Shown here: piece by piece, positions 1-9,827 of the stretch
How the letters are laid out: every line of letters begins with the position of its first letter
Position numbering within the stretch: position 1 is the stretch's first letter
The notes under the pieces: generated by a model
The model's input: the letters and a program-made list of their open reading frames with translations, nothing else
Databases searched by the model: none
What the model was told of the DNA's origin: nothing
Made by a program: the position numbers and the translations under genes
Source of the DNA: Stutzerimonas stutzeri
GTDB lineage: Bacteria; Pseudomonadota; Gammaproteobacteria; Pseudomonadales; Pseudomonadaceae
DNA length: 64,000 nucleotides
Direction of reading: 5' to 3'
Assembly (NCBI RefSeq): GCF_013522825.1
Contig: NZ_JAAMQZ010000030.1
Location: 1 to 64,000, forward strand

Positions 1-70
1 AGCTGACATTGCCGCGCTGGCGCGGGAAGCAATGTTCAATGGCGGAGAATTGTTCGGGTGTGATCATCAT
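1..70 (-). mobile_element. IS5-like transposase, N-terminal fragment cut by window edge
   Basis: An open frame begins with two consecutive ATG codons (70 and 67) and stays open to the left edge. It encodes about 23 residues beginning MMITPEQFSAIEHC and continuing with PRQRGN. This resembles the amino terminus of IS5-group transposases, in which a leucine- or phenylalanine-rich start is followed by an RQRGN-type motif. The rest lies outside the window, so intactness cannot be judged. No terminal inverted repeat was confirmed. The call rests on a short similarity recalled from memory and is tentative. Confidence 0.5.
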
Positions 71-130
71 GCGCGAAGTATCCCGCATTACTCGCCGTCA
101 AGCCAGTAGCGTTAACAGGCCCTAGCCAAA

Positions 131-345
131 GGCGTAATCCGACGATGTGCGGCAAATCCTCGCGAACGACCTCAACCCCGCACGTCGGGTCGGTAAAGCG
201 TGACCCGACCTACAACAGCGCAGAGCCCGCTTTGGGCTTTTGTAGGTCGGATTAGCCGCAGGCGTAATCCGACGATGTGCGGCAAATCCTCGCGAACGAC
301 CTCAACCCCGCATGTCGGGTCGGTAAAGCGTGACCCGACCTACAA
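131..345. repeat. Two 85-bp near-identical direct repeats of REP type
   Basis: The segment 131-215 recurs at 261-345 with a single visible difference (cacgtc against catgtc). Each copy starts with GGCGTAATCCGAC and ends with CCCGACCTACAA. These are the two arms of the GTCGGATTACGCC / GTAGGTCGGGTC repeats seen at five other places in this window. The copies are 130 bp apart, and 45 bp between them carry another GTAGGTCGGATTA arm. They are extragenic palindromic elements of the RAYT-mobilised kind. The last bases of copy 2 provide the stop codon of the neighbouring thioesterase gene. Confidence 0.85.
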
Positions 346-789
346 TTGCAATGGATAAGGCTCGACCAGCGCCCTGCCATAGCCATCGAGAAACTCCGGC
401 GGCATCCGTTTCGGTTTGCCGCTGGTCATTTCTATACAGACGAAGGTGGTCTGAGCGCGCAACAGCGTCACGTTGTCGGCAGGCCTGATCAGCTGGAAGT
501 TACGCTTCATCTTCAGGCGCCGGTCGGATTCGGTAATCCAGGTACCCAGCAGCAAGTGATCGTCCTCATAAGCGGCCGCCAGGTAATCGATTTCGTGTCT
601 CAACACCGCCATCGCACGGTTCAGCCGCTGATAATCCTCCAGGCCAAGCCCCAGGCGCTGCGAATGCTGCCAGGCGCATTGCTCCAACCAGGTCACGTAG
701 ACCGCATTATTGGCGTGACCGAGTTCATCGATGTGCTCGGCTTCGACCCTGATGTCGATGATGAAGGCGTCAGGCTGGTCCCAGATCAT
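340..789 (-). CDS. Acyl-CoA thioesterase, 4-hydroxybenzoyl-CoA thioesterase (hot-dog) family
   Basis: This 149-residue cytosolic protein has the length and pattern of single-domain hot-dog thioesterases. An early segment with ELGHANNAVYVTWLEQ matches the YbgC/FcbC-type core, where Asp or Glu and Asn residues lie near the catalytic site, and it is followed by alternating strand-like stretches. It probably hydrolyses acyl-CoA thioesters; the substrate cannot be told. The gene stands alone, facing away from the IS fragment, and its TAG stop codon is formed by the end of a REP repeat. The tRNA array lies upstream on the same strand and has its own terminator, so cotranscription is unlikely. Confidence 0.8.
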   Translation of the reverse strand: MIWDQPDAFIIDIRVEAEHIDELGHANNAVYVTWLEQCAWQHSQRLGLGLEDYQRLNRAMAVLRHEIDYLAAAYEDDHLLLGTWITESDRRLKMKRNFQLIRPADNVTLLRAQTTFVCIEMTSGKPKRMPPEFLDGYGRALVEPYPLQL

Positions 790-939
790 GCATACCTCTC
801 GTGCTGTGCGCCGTCGAGATCACGGCCAGATGAAACCTATCTTGCATGCCGCACCTGCTGCAGTCATGCATGAGTGATCATTCACCGGACTTTTGTCATC
901 CGCTGCGCCAGAAAGGTTTCTGGCCAGCTTTTGTCGGAC

Positions 940-978
940 ACAAAACAAAAAGGGCCATTTCATGAGAAATGACCCTTT
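940..978 (-). terminator. Rho-independent terminator of the tRNA array
   Basis: On the minus strand a 12-bp stem (AAAGGGTCATTT pairing with AAATGGCCCTTT, one G-T pair) with a six-base loop is followed by TTGTTTTG. It lies 25 bp past the last tRNA, so it fits as the transcription terminator of the four-tRNA unit. Confidence 0.85.
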
Positions 979-1002
979 AACGCCCAAAACGGGCAATAAA
1001 AA

Positions 1003-1078
1003 TGGCGTCCCCTAGGGGACTCGAACCCCTGTTACCGCCGTGAAAGGGCGGTGTCCTAGGCCACTAGACGAAGGGGAC
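1003..1078 (-). tRNA. tRNA-Glu (UUC), second copy
   Basis: This 76-base cloverleaf on the minus strand has acceptor stem GTCCCCT paired with AGGGGAC, anticodon loop CTTTCAC giving anticodon TTC, T-loop GTTCGAGTC, and an encoded GCCA end. It is identical by eye to the copy at 1246-1321. Confidence 0.97.
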
Positions 1079-1121
1079 GAAACCTTCGATACGGTCCGGC
1101 AGATGCCGAAGCGTGTGGAAT

Positions 1122-1197
<76 letters not shown>

Positions 1198-1245
1198 GGA
1201 TTTAATGTCTCCCGACTCGCGATACTTGCGCATCGCTGCTGGATA

Positions 1246-1321
1246 TGGCGTCCCCTAGGGGACTCGAACCCCTGTTACCGCCGTGAAAGGGCGGTGTCCT
1301 AGGCCACTAGACGAAGGGGAC
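1246..1321 (-). tRNA. tRNA-Glu (UUC), first copy
   Basis: Same sequence and structure as the tRNA-Glu at 1003-1078 (anticodon TTC, encoded CCA). It lies second in the transcription order, 57 bp after the first tRNA-Ala. The two Ala-Glu pairs look like a tandem duplication whose spacers have since diverged. Confidence 0.97.
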
Positions 1322-1378
1322 AAAACCTTCTGACGCGACCCGCCGTTCAGCGTGTCGGTGGCAATTCGTTTACGAGAT

Positions 1379-1454
<76 letters not shown>

Positions 1455-1472
1455 ATCTCGTGGACGGGGCGC

Positions 1473-1501
1473 ATATTAGGGGCGCTCCTGCGCACTGTCA
1501 A
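1473..1501 (-). promoter_or_regulatory. Sigma-70 promoter of the tRNA array
   Basis: On the minus strand TTGACA (1496-1501) and TAATAT (1473-1478) are separated by exactly 17 bases, a near-perfect sigma-70 promoter. The stretch after the -10 box, GCGCCCCGTCC, is GC-rich. Such a discriminator is typical of growth-rate and ppGpp controlled stable RNA promoters. Confidence 0.85.
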
Positions 1502-1582
1502 CGAAATTTTTACTGGCCAATGAAGAAATTTCGACAGGAGAACAAACACTTACCACCGACAAGCGGCATATCCATAACTGAG

Positions 1583-1844
1583 TAGGTCGGGTCACCCTTC
1601 ACCGGCCCGACGATCGGGGCCAAGGCCAGGTTTCGGTTTACCGGATTGCCTCTCGAATGCCCCGGAATCGTCGGATTACGCCTGCGGCTAATTCGACCTA
1701 CAAAGCGGAATTCCCGTGCCTTGCAGGTCGGGTCACGCTTTATCGACCCGACAACCGAAGCCAAGATCAGATTTCGGTTTACCGAGTTGTGCCTCGAACG
1801 CCCCGGAAGCGTCGGATTACGCCTGCGGCTAATTCGACCTACGA
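1583..1844. repeat. Cluster of four REP arms downstream of gltX
   Basis: The spacer between the tRNA promoter and gltX holds GTAGGTCGGGTC at 1583, GTCGGATTACGCCTGCGGCT at about 1670, GCAGGTCGGGTCACGC at about 1724 and GTCGGATTACGCCTGCGGCT again at about 1811. The arms alternate in type, as in BIME-like mosaics. The final GACCTAC contributes the stop codon of gltX. Otherwise I see no gene in 1502-1838. Confidence 0.85.
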
Positions 1845-3320
1845 TATCGCCGCCAGCAGCTTTTCCCACTCCTTCACTTCCTTCTTCGATGCGCCGCCGA
1901 GCAGCTCCAGCGCCTGGCGCAGGCGGAACCGCGTGAGGTCCGGTCCGAGGATTTCCATCGCATCGAGCACCGAGACCGAACTGGCCTGGCCGGTGATCGA
2001 AGCGAACATCAGCGGCATCACGTCGCGCAGTTTCAGCTCCAGATGCGCAGCCACCGCCTGGATGACATCGGTGATGCGCTCCTTGTCCCACTGGCGCAGC
2101 GCTTCGAGCTTCCACAGGGTCAGCTGCAGCACCTGGCGCACCTGGGTGGCGTCGAGCTTCTTGTGCTCGAACAAGGCCGGGTCGAGATTCAGCGCACCGG
2201 AGAAGAAGAAACCGGCCAGCGGCGCGATCTGGCTGAAGGTTTCCACCCTGCCCTGCACGTGCGGTGCGATCTTCATCAGGTATTCGGGATTCAGTGCCCA
2301 CTGCTGGACCTGGCTGGCGAAGGCCTCCACGCTCAGTTCGCGAATCCACTGGCCGTTGAGCCAGGACAGCTTCTCGATATCGAAGATCGGCCCACCCAGC
2401 GACACACGATTGATGTCGAAGTGCTCGATCATCTCTGCCAGGGTGAACTTCTCGCGCTCATCGGGCATCGACCAGCCCATGCGGCCCAGATAGTTGAGCA
2501 TCGCCTCGGGCATGAAGCCCATGCGCTCGTAGAAGGTCACGGAGGTGGGGTTCTTGCGCTTGGACAGCTTGCTCTTGTCCGGATTGCGCAGCAGCGGCAT
2601 GTAGCACAGCTGCGGCTGTTCCCAGCCGAAGTATTCGTAGAGCTTGATCAGCTTAGGCGCCGACGGTAGCCATTCCTCGCCGCGCAGCACGTGGGTGATG
2701 CCCATCAGGTGATCGTCGACCACGTTGGCGAGGAAGTAGGTCGGCAGGCCGTCGGCCTTCATCAGCACCTGCATGTCCATGCGGTCCCAGCCGATCTCGA
2801 CGGTGCCGCGCAGCATGTCCTGCACCTGGCAGACGCCTTCGCTGGGCACCTTCATGCGGACCACGTGGGATTCGCCACTGGCGATGCGCTGCTGCGCCTC
2901 GGCCGGCGCGATGTGCATGCAATGGCCGTCGTAGCGCGGGGTTTCCTTGTTGGCCATCTGCTCGGCGCGCACCTGATCCAGACGCTCGGCGCTGCAGAAG
3001 CACGGGAAGGCATGGCCTTTGGCGACCAGTTCGTCCGAATACTTCTTGTAGATCTCGCCGCGCTCGCTCTGCCGGTAAGGACCGTGCGGGCCACCGACGT
3101 CGGGACCTTCGTCCCACTCGATGCCCAGCCAGCGCAGTGCGTCGTAGATCTGCTGTTCGGATTCGCGGGTCGAGCGCAGCTGGTCGGTGTCCTCGATGCG
3201 CAGGATGAACTGGCCGCCGTGCTGGCGGGCGAAGCAGAGGTTGAACAGCGCGATGTAGGCGGTACCGACATGGGGGTCGCCGGTCGGGGACGGCGCGATA
3301 CGGGTGCGGACGGTGGTCAT
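1839..3320 (-). CDS. gltX: Glutamyl-tRNA synthetase
   Basis: GltX charges tRNA-Glu with glutamate in the cytosol. The start at 3320 gives [20 protein letters not shown], where PSPTG and HVGT are the class I HIGH-type signature. The second signature is KLSKR in the middle of the protein. The 493-residue length is that of other Pseudomonas GltX proteins. The frame stays open 31 codons further upstream, but that stretch is low-complexity and is not part of the family. The gene lies next to a tRNA-Glu array, a common association. The stop codon TAG falls inside a REP element, so the last residues may differ slightly from relatives. Confidence 0.97.
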   Translation of the reverse strand: MTTVRTRIAPSPTGDPHVGTAYIALFNLCFARQHGGQFILRIEDTDQLRSTRESEQQIYDALRWLGIEWDEGPDVGGPHGPYRQSERGEIYKKYSDELVAKGHAFPCFCSAERLDQVRAEQMANKETPRYDGHCMHIAPAEAQQRIASGESHVVRMKVPSEGVCQVQDMLRGTVEIGWDRMDMQVLMKADGLPTYFLANVVDDHLMGITHVLRGEEWLPSAPKLIKLYEYFGWEQPQLCYMPLLRNPDKSKLSKRKNPTSVTFYERMGFMPEAMLNYLGRMGWSMPDEREKFTLAEMIEHFDINRVSLGGPIFDIEKLSWLNGQWIRELSVEAFASQVQQWALNPEYLMKIAPHVQGRVETFSQIAPLAGFFFSGALNLDPALFEHKKLDATQVRQVLQLTLWKLEALRQWDKERITDVIQAVAAHLELKLRDVMPLMFASITGQASSVSVLDAMEILGPDLTRFRLRQALELLGGASKKEVKEWEKLLAAIS

Positions 3321-3512
3321 GGCGGCTCTCGAAAGCGGAGGGACGAACAGAAGAAACAAAGGCGCGATGTTAGCAGGCGGCAGGCCGCCCGCTCCAGCCG
3401 AAGGCGGCGGCATGCATTCCCATGGTTCCGACAGAACGCTCTAAACAAACCCCGCAGCCAACCGATAACCCGGCATCGCCAATCGCCAACACAAGCGCCA
3501 GAGAAGCCGACC

Positions 3513-3929
3513 ATGCAACTGATCGACAACAAAGCCTTGATCGACGAAGCCCTCAACCAGTCCGCGACACTCACGGGAGATCGCTTCGATCATCGCTACT
3601 GGTTGCGCAGGGTCGGCGACGTGAAGCTGGTGATCATTTCCAAACCGGAAGTGCTGTTCGACCTTTCGATCAAGGTCTTCATACCCCTCGCGCCGGGCCA
3701 GGCGGCGTCCGGGAGCTACGACGACGGCTGGTTCAACTGGCACTTTCTCGGCAGCAAAAGCGCGATGGTGACCATCGCCAGGGAAATCATCGCCAGCGCC
3801 ATGCGCAACCAGAGAACCCGTTCGCCCGTCCTGCAGGCCTGGCTGACGGCGCTGGTTTCCTTCAGGCACAGCGACCAGACCATCGCCGTACTGGAGCCGG
3901 AACCACGGCAGGACCTGGCTGGCCGCTGA
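3513..3929 (+). CDS. Small protein of unknown function (138 aa)
   Basis: The frame begins MQLIDNKALIDEALNQSATL and has an even, soluble-protein composition with a tryptophan-rich middle (GWFNWHFLG). The start was chosen at 3513 because upstream codons in this frame run through the gltX promoter region. The ribosome binding site is weak. The opposite strand is also open here (3441-3869), but its product is a less protein-like Arg/Gly-rich chain. I do not recognise a family. It is probably a real gene of Pseudomonas, convergent with the pca genes. Confidence 0.6.
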   Translation: MQLIDNKALIDEALNQSATLTGDRFDHRYWLRRVGDVKLVIISKPEVLFDLSIKVFIPLAPGQAASGSYDDGWFNWHFLGSKSAMVTIAREIIASAMRNQRTRSPVLQAWLTALVSFRHSDQTIAVLEPEPRQDLAGR

Positions 3930-3970
3930 GCCCGCCCTTGCCGAGCCTGCGCGCTGTCAGCCGCGCGCTA

Positions 3971-4759
3971 TCAGTCACGCAGAAACCCCAGCACGCTCCG
4001 GGTGAAAGCCTCGCCCGCCTCGACGTTGGACAGATGCGCCGCCTCGAATTCGACCAGCTCGGCGCCTGCGATATGCGCCTGCATGTAGCGGCCATGGTCG
4101 GGGGTGGTCACCGGGTCCTTGCTGCCGCAGACGATCAGCGTCGGCACCTTGATCGCGTCAAGCTGCTCGCGGTAGTCGGCATCGCGCACCGCCGCGCAGT
4201 TGGCGGCATAGCCCTCGGGCGAGGTAGCGGCGATCATCTGGGTGATGCGCTGGGTCTGTGCCGGCTGCCGTTCGGCGAACGCCGGGGTGAACCAGCGTGC
4301 GCTGGAGGCGTCGCGCATGTCGCGCATGGCCTGCTCGCCACCCTTGAGTACGGTATCGATACGCTCGTTCCAGACCTCGTCGGTGCCGATCTTCGCGCCG
4401 GTGTTGCAGATCACCAGCCGCGTCAGGCGCTCGCCGGAATTGATCCCCAGCCACTGGCCGATCAGCCCCCCCATGGACAGGCCGCAGAAGGCGAAACGGT
4501 CGATGCCCAGCGTGTCCACCAGGCCCAGCACATCACGGCCCAGCCGCTCGATGCTGTAGGGTCCTGGCGTGACCGACGAGCCGCCATGGCCGCGGGTGTC
4601 GTAGCGCAGCACGCGAAAGTGCTCGCTGAAGGCGAGCGCCTGGGCATCCCACATGTTCAGATCGGTGCCCAGCGAGTTGGACAGCACCAGCACCGGCGCA
4701 TCGACCGGGCCTTCAAGACGGACATTCAATTCGCAATCGTCGAGTTTTACGGTGGTCAT
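3971..4759 (-). CDS. pcaD: 3-oxoadipate enol-lactonase
   Basis: This alpha/beta hydrolase of 262 residues opens the enol-lactone made from muconolactone to give 3-oxoadipate, the step where the catechol and protocatechuate branches meet. The nucleophile is Ser95 in GLSMGG, an early GTDLNMWDAQ segment matches the family, and the HLSNVE segment near the C-terminus supplies the catalytic His. It lies 96 bp after pcaF as the last gene of the pca unit. No pcaB, pcaC or pcaHG is present here, so in this locus it serves the catechol branch fed by CatC. Confidence 0.95.
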   Translation of the reverse strand: MTTVKLDDCELNVRLEGPVDAPVLVLSNSLGTDLNMWDAQALAFSEHFRVLRYDTRGHGGSSVTPGPYSIERLGRDVLGLVDTLGIDRFAFCGLSMGGLIGQWLGINSGERLTRLVICNTGAKIGTDEVWNERIDTVLKGGEQAMRDMRDASSARWFTPAFAERQPAQTQRITQMIAATSPEGYAANCAAVRDADYREQLDAIKVPTLIVCGSKDPVTTPDHGRYMQAHIAGAELVEFEAAHLSNVEAGEAFTRSVLGFLRD

Positions 4760-4855
4760 GGAAACTCCATCGGAAGCTGGAAAATAAAAAGATGAACTGC
4801 GCCCAGCGACGACACGAGGAGTCGATCGCGCAGAACGCAGCTCATCGCAAACCGG

Positions 4856-6057
<1,202 letters not shown>

Positions 6058-6061
<4 letters not shown>

Positions 6062-6840
6062 TCGTCACCTCCTGTCTGGCCGTGGGCGGCAGCCGTGCGG
6101 GCTTCCAGCGCGCGCAGTGCCTCCAGTTCCCCGGCGCGCGGCGCCTCGGTGATGGCCACATCGTCGGCGAAGCGAATCGCCCAGCCGGTGTTCTCCACCA
6201 CCTGCTCGCGGGTTACGCCAGGATGCAGGGAAGTGACGACGAATTCATTGGTGCCGGCTTCCGGCTCCATGATGCACAGGTCGGTGATGATGGCCACCGG
6301 CCCTTCGCCCGGCAGCCCGAGCTGCTGGCGATGCTCGCCGCCTTCGCCGAAGCCCACCGAAGTGATGAACGCCAGCTTGTCGACGAAGGTGCGGTGCGAT
6401 TGCTTGAGGATGATCAGCACCTGTCTGGCCGAGCCGGCAATTTCCGGCGCCCCGCCCGCTCCTGGCAAGCGGACTTTCGGCTGGCGGTAGTCACCGATAA
6501 CGGTCGTGTTGATATTGCCGTACTTGTCCACCTGCGCCGCGCCGAGGAAACCCACGTCGATACGCCCGCCCTGCAGCCAGTAGCGGAAGATCTCACCAGT
6601 CGGCACCACGCTGTCGGCGGTTTCGGCCAGCTCGCCATCGCCGATGGACAGCGGCAGCACCGAGGGCTTGGCGCCGATGGGGCCGGATTCGTAGATCAGC
6701 ACCACGTCCGGCGCATGGGTCAGGCGCGCCAGGTTGGCCGCCTTGGACGGCAGGCCGATGCCGACGAAGCAGACGCTGCCATTGCCCAGGCGACGCGAGG
6801 CGGCCACCGTCATCATTTCGTTGGTCGAGTAGGTCATCAC
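6058..6840 (-). CDS. pcaJ: 3-oxoadipate CoA-transferase subunit B
   Basis: With PcaI this enzyme moves CoA from succinyl-CoA to 3-oxoadipate. The 260-residue protein has the family I CoA-transferase beta fold. The YESGPIG segment places Glu51 at the position of the catalytic glutamate, and [11 protein letters not shown] lies near the N-terminus. It overlaps pcaI by four bases upstream and pcaF by four bases downstream. Its length, longer than the 218-residue partner at 29293, is typical of the PcaJ/CatJ branch. Confidence 0.95.
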
Positions 6841-7694
6841 TGGGCCTCCTGCTGTGCGGCCAGCTTGGCCTGGAATGCACTGAAATCGGCGGTGCCACGG
6901 ATGAATTCATCGATCCAGGCGGTAAAGGACTCGCGGCTGCGGGCAATCGGGTCCCACGCCTGATAGAAGCGGTTGTCGCGCTCGTAGTAGCCATGCGCGT
7001 AGGACGGATGCGCCCCGCCCGGCACCAGGCAGACGGCGGTCAGCGCCCAGCTCGGCAGCACGCAGGCATTCATCGGCGCGCTCAGCTCGTCGACGATTTC
7101 CTCGACGGTGACGATGCAGCGTTTGGCCGCCAGCGCGGCTTCCTTCTGCACGCCAAGGATGCCGGCGATCAGCACGTTGCCCTTGCGATCGGCCTTCTGT
7201 GCGTGGATCACGGTGACGTCCGGACGCACGCTGGGCACCGCCGCCAGCGTCTCGCCGGTGAAGGGGCAGTCGATGAACTTGATCATCGGGTTGACCTTCG
7301 GCAGGTCGGAGCCCAGATAGGCGCGCAGTACCGCGAACGGCAGGCCGGAGGCGCCGGCGACGTAGGCGTTGGCCAGGTCGGCGTGGCTGTGCTCTTCGAT
7401 TTCCAGCGGCTGCGGCCACTGTTTTTCCACCGCATCGCGCAGGCGGTGCAGCGAGCCGACGCCGGGGTTGCCGCCCCAGGAAAAGATCAGCTTCTTCGCA
7501 CAACCGGCGCCGATCAGCAGGTCGTAGACCAGGTCGGGGGTCATGCGCACCAGGGTCAGGTCCTGCTTGCCCTGACGGATGATTTCGTGGGCGGCGGCAG
7601 TGGGAATCAGATGGGTGAAGCCTTCGAGGGCGACGGTATCGCCATTCCTGACGAAGCGATCGATTGCTTCGCGAAGGGAAAGGATCTCGGCCAT
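6837..7694 (-). CDS. pcaI: 3-oxoadipate CoA-transferase subunit A
   Basis: First gene of the pcaIJF-D unit. The start at 7694 gives MAEILSLREAIDRFV followed by the family A-subunit segment GDTVALEGFTHLIP, for a protein of 285 residues. The open frame runs 40 codons further upstream, but those would cross the promoter and the PcaR-type box, so they are not coding. It forms the heteromeric CoA-transferase with PcaJ. Transcription is probably under PcaR through the boxes at 7781-7812. Confidence 0.95.
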   Translation of the reverse strand: MAEILSLREAIDRFVRNGDTVALEGFTHLIPTAAAHEIIRQGKQDLTLVRMTPDLVYDLLIGAGCAKKLIFSWGGNPGVGSLHRLRDAVEKQWPQPLEIEEHSHADLANAYVAGASGLPFAVLRAYLGSDLPKVNPMIKFIDCPFTGETLAAVPSVRPDVTVIHAQKADRKGNVLIAGILGVQKEAALAAKRCIVTVEEIVDELSAPMNACVLPSWALTAVCLVPGGAHPSYAHGYYERDNRFYQAWDPIARSRESFTAWIDEFIRGTADFSAFQAKLAAQQEAQ

Positions 7695-7780
7695 GGGGTC
7701 ATGTCTCGTGTAATGGGCTGAATGCGCCAACGAAGCAGCGCTTGCGACCCACACTAACCACCGTCCCACGACGAGACAAT

Positions 7781-7812
7781 CCGATAATCGATTAACCGTT
7801 CGATAATCGAAC
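7781..7812 (-). promoter_or_regulatory. PcaR-type operator upstream of pcaI
   Basis: The 15-base palindrome GTTCGATAATCGAAC at 7798-7812 closely matches the 15-base PcaR site described for Pseudomonas putida (recalled as GTTCGATAATCGCAC). A second partial copy, CCGATAATCGATT, lies just downstream at 7781-7793. Two sites about one and a half helical turns apart, 90-110 bases before the pcaI start, fit the known arrangement in which PcaR activates pcaI with 3-oxoadipate as inducer. Confidence 0.8.
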
Positions 7813-7845
7813 ATAATGATAAATCGATTGATGCCTGCGGATCGT

Positions 7846-7933
7846 CGGATTACGCCTGCGGCTAATCCGACCTACAAAGCCAAAAGCGGGCTCTGCGCTG
7901 GTGTAGGTCGGGTCGCGCTTTATCGACCCGACG
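7846..7933. repeat. REP pair, left side of the RAYT gene
   Basis: GTCGGATTACGCCTGCGGCT with its completing CCGACCTAC lies at 7846-7876, and GTAGGTCGGGTCGCGC with CGACCCGAC at 7901-7933. The pair ends 31 bp from the transposase-like gene at 7965. Confidence 0.85.
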
Positions 7934-7964
7934 GGCGAGGGTCGAGCAGATTCATTGTCAACGT

Positions 7965-8468
7965 TCATCCAGCCCAGTCCGCCGGGTAAAAACCCTTTGC
8001 AACATGCCGCGCAAAGCTTGAATAAGGCCAGTCGGCAGGGTGTGTTACCAGGCCGTGCTTCACGGGGTTGTAATGGAGGTAATCCAGATGGCGCCGCCTG
8101 TCTTCCTCGTCGCGCAGGCAGTGCTCCCAATAGCGTTGCTGCCATATCGACCCTTGCCCACATGCGTGACGGGCGAAATCAGGATCGCGCAGCAGGCGCT
8201 CGGTATAGCGTCGGGTAAACCGGCTCTTGATCAGCCGCCAGCGTGTCGGATAATCCGCATCGCCCTCGGGCAGGGTCCAGATGCAATGCAGATGGTCAGG
8301 AAGAACGACCGCCGCCTCCAGCACGAAAGGCCGTTGGCGCTGCACGACACGGAAAGCCTCCCGCAACAGCTCGACATTCTCCGCGCACGCCAGCAGCAGA
8401 CGGCGGTTCTGCGTCACCACCGTGAAAAAATATGATGCCCCCGGTGTCCGCATCCTGCGGTATCTCAT
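7965..8468 (-). CDS. REP-associated tyrosine transposase (RAYT)
   Basis: RAYTs are single-copy, Y1/HUH-type DNA nucleases thought to move REP sequences. This 167-residue protein shows the HUH pair as His59 and His61 (PDHLHCIW) and the catalytic tyrosine region DYLHYNPVKHG around Tyr130-133, both canonical for the family. The start at 8468 was preferred to the upstream GTG at 8474 because AAGGAG lies seven bases before it. The gene is flanked on both sides by paired REPs and sits between pcaI and pcaR, so it appears to have inserted into the pca locus. Confidence 0.92.
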   Translation of the reverse strand: MRYRRMRTPGASYFFTVVTQNRRLLLACAENVELLREAFRVVQRQRPFVLEAAVVLPDHLHCIWTLPEGDADYPTRWRLIKSRFTRRYTERLLRDPDFARHACGQGSIWQQRYWEHCLRDEEDRRRHLDYLHYNPVKHGLVTHPADWPYSSFARHVAKGFYPADWAG

Positions 8469-8530
8469 AAGCACTCCTTGCTCGGTGAGTTTTGCTTTCT
8501 GTTGGGTGGGTTGTGGTGGTTCATGCCTCG

Positions 8531-8620
8531 CAGCGTCGGATTACGCCTTCGGCTAATTCGACCTACGAAGCAGAGCCGTGCAACCCATGTAGGTCGGGTT
8601 ACGCTCCACCAACCCGACGA
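8531..8620. repeat. REP pair, right side of the RAYT gene
   Basis: GCGTCGGATTACGCCTTCGG with AATTCGACCTAC at 8531-8563 and GTAGGTCGGGTTACGC with AACCCGAC at 8590-8620 mirror the pair at 7846-7933. Together they bracket the transposase-like gene. Confidence 0.85.
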
Positions 8621-8691
8621 GCAAACCATCAAACACCACAGAGGCAAGCGCCGTACCCATTATCGCCCTATGGTTGTCTGTGAATCCGCCC

Positions 8692-8803
8692 GTCGGATTA
8701 CGCCTGCGGCTAATTCGACCTACATTTAGCCCATCATCTGTTGCTGCTCAACAGGGTTTAACCGAGTTGTAGGTCGGGTCACGCTTCATCGACCCGACAA
8801 GGG
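8692..8803. repeat. Further REP pair between RAYT and pcaR
   Basis: GTCGGATTACGCCTGCGGCT with AATTCGACCTAC lies at 8693-8724 and GTAGGTCGGGTCACGC with ATCGACCCGAC at 8769-8800, just before the pcaR stop. No gene is seen in 8475-8811; the stretch is filled with REP material. Confidence 0.85.
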
Positions 8804-8811
8804 AACCAATG

Positions 8812-9654
8812 TCAATGAAACAGCCGCGTACTCAGCTCCCGGCTCGCTTCCAGCAGCACCGGCAGGAAGCGGGTTTCCAGTTCCTGGCGAGTGATGCGGC
8901 TGACGTGGGTGCCGACGTTGAGTGCGGCCAGGACCTGGCCGGCGGAATCTTTCAGGGGCACGGCCAATGAGCGCAGGCCGATCTCCAGTTCCTGATCGAC
9001 GATCACCCAGCCCTGCTGGCGGATTTCGGCAATCGAGGCGCGGATCGCTTCCGGAGTGTGCAGGGTGCGGCTGGTCTTGATCTGCAGGTTGGCGTGCTCC
9101 AGGTAATCGTCCAGCGCCGCATCGTCCAGCGCGGCCAGCAGGATGCGGCCCATGGAGGTGCAGTAGGCCGGCAACCGGCTGCCGACGCTGAGATCGACGG
9201 AGATCAGCCGTTGCGGTGTGGCCGAGCGTGCGACATAGAGCACTTCGTCACCTTCCAGGGTAGCCATGGAACAGGCTTCGTTAAGTCGGTTGCTGAGCTG
9301 GTCGAGAATCGGCTGCGCGGTCACCGCCAGCGGCGTCGAGGACAGGTAGGCGTGGCCGAGGGTCAGTACCTTGGGCAGCAGCGAATAGGTCCGCCCGTCC
9401 GTGGTGGCGTAGCCAAGCTTGATCAGCGTGTACAGGCAGCGCCGCACCGCCGCGCGGGGAATCTCGGTGCGGTGGCTGATCTGGGCAATGGTCAGATGGC
9501 GCTTGCGCTCCTGAAAGGCATGAATCACCGCCAGCCCGCGTGCCAGCGAGCTCATGAAATTCGGATCGCCGGTCAGGGCTTCGATACGCTTGGCCGGCGA
9601 CGCGATGATGACCGGTGCCATCGGCGCGACACCGGGGCGGGTTTCGTCAGTCAT
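8812..9654 (-). CDS. pcaR: IclR-family regulator of the beta-ketoadipate genes
   Basis: This 280-residue protein has an N-terminal winged helix-turn-helix (about residues 34-90, with SLARGLAVIHAFQERKR and EIPRAAVRRCLYTL) and a C-terminal IclR effector domain including the conserved YCTSMGRILLAAL and GWVIVDQELEIGLRS segments. PcaR senses 3-oxoadipate and activates pca genes. It is transcribed in the same direction as pcaI, but the RAYT/REP block separates them. A palindromic operator-like site upstream (9683-9712) suggests autoregulation. Confidence 0.93.
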   Translation of the reverse strand: MTDETRPGVAPMAPVIIASPAKRIEALTGDPNFMSSLARGLAVIHAFQERKRHLTIAQISHRTEIPRAAVRRCLYTLIKLGYATTDGRTYSLLPKVLTLGHAYLSSTPLAVTAQPILDQLSNRLNEACSMATLEGDEVLYVARSATPQRLISVDLSVGSRLPAYCTSMGRILLAALDDAALDDYLEHANLQIKTSRTLHTPEAIRASIAEIRQQGWVIVDQELEIGLRSLAVPLKDSAGQVLAALNVGTHVSRITRQELETRFLPVLLEASRELSTRLFH

Positions 9655-9682
9655 GGCGGATCACCTTGTCAGAGAGCGATGC

Positions 9683-9712
9683 GCGATTATCGATCAATAA
9701 ACCGATAATCGC
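9683..9712 (-). promoter_or_regulatory. PcaR-type inverted repeat upstream of pcaR
   Basis: GCGATTATCG and CGATAATCGC form an inverted repeat about 29 bases before the pcaR start. They share the CGATAATCG core with the boxes before pcaI. The position over the promoter suggests negative autoregulation. Confidence 0.65.
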
Positions 9713-9827
9713 AAAATGCCGCCAAGCTACTGATCACCGTGCTCGCCATGTTGTAGGGTCGAATTCATTCGACCAATGCCTGCAAAGGCCGAACAATTTC
9801 GGCCCTACGCCTTGCTGCCGTGCTGCG

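Noticed and set aside
131-345. Short spaced repeats considered as a CRISPR array
   Set aside because: There are only two full copies, with palindromic REP arms, no regular spacers and no cas genes.
3441-3869. A 142-codon minus-strand frame opposite the 138-residue gene
   Set aside because: It is less protein-like and lacks a ribosome binding site; the plus-strand frame was preferred.
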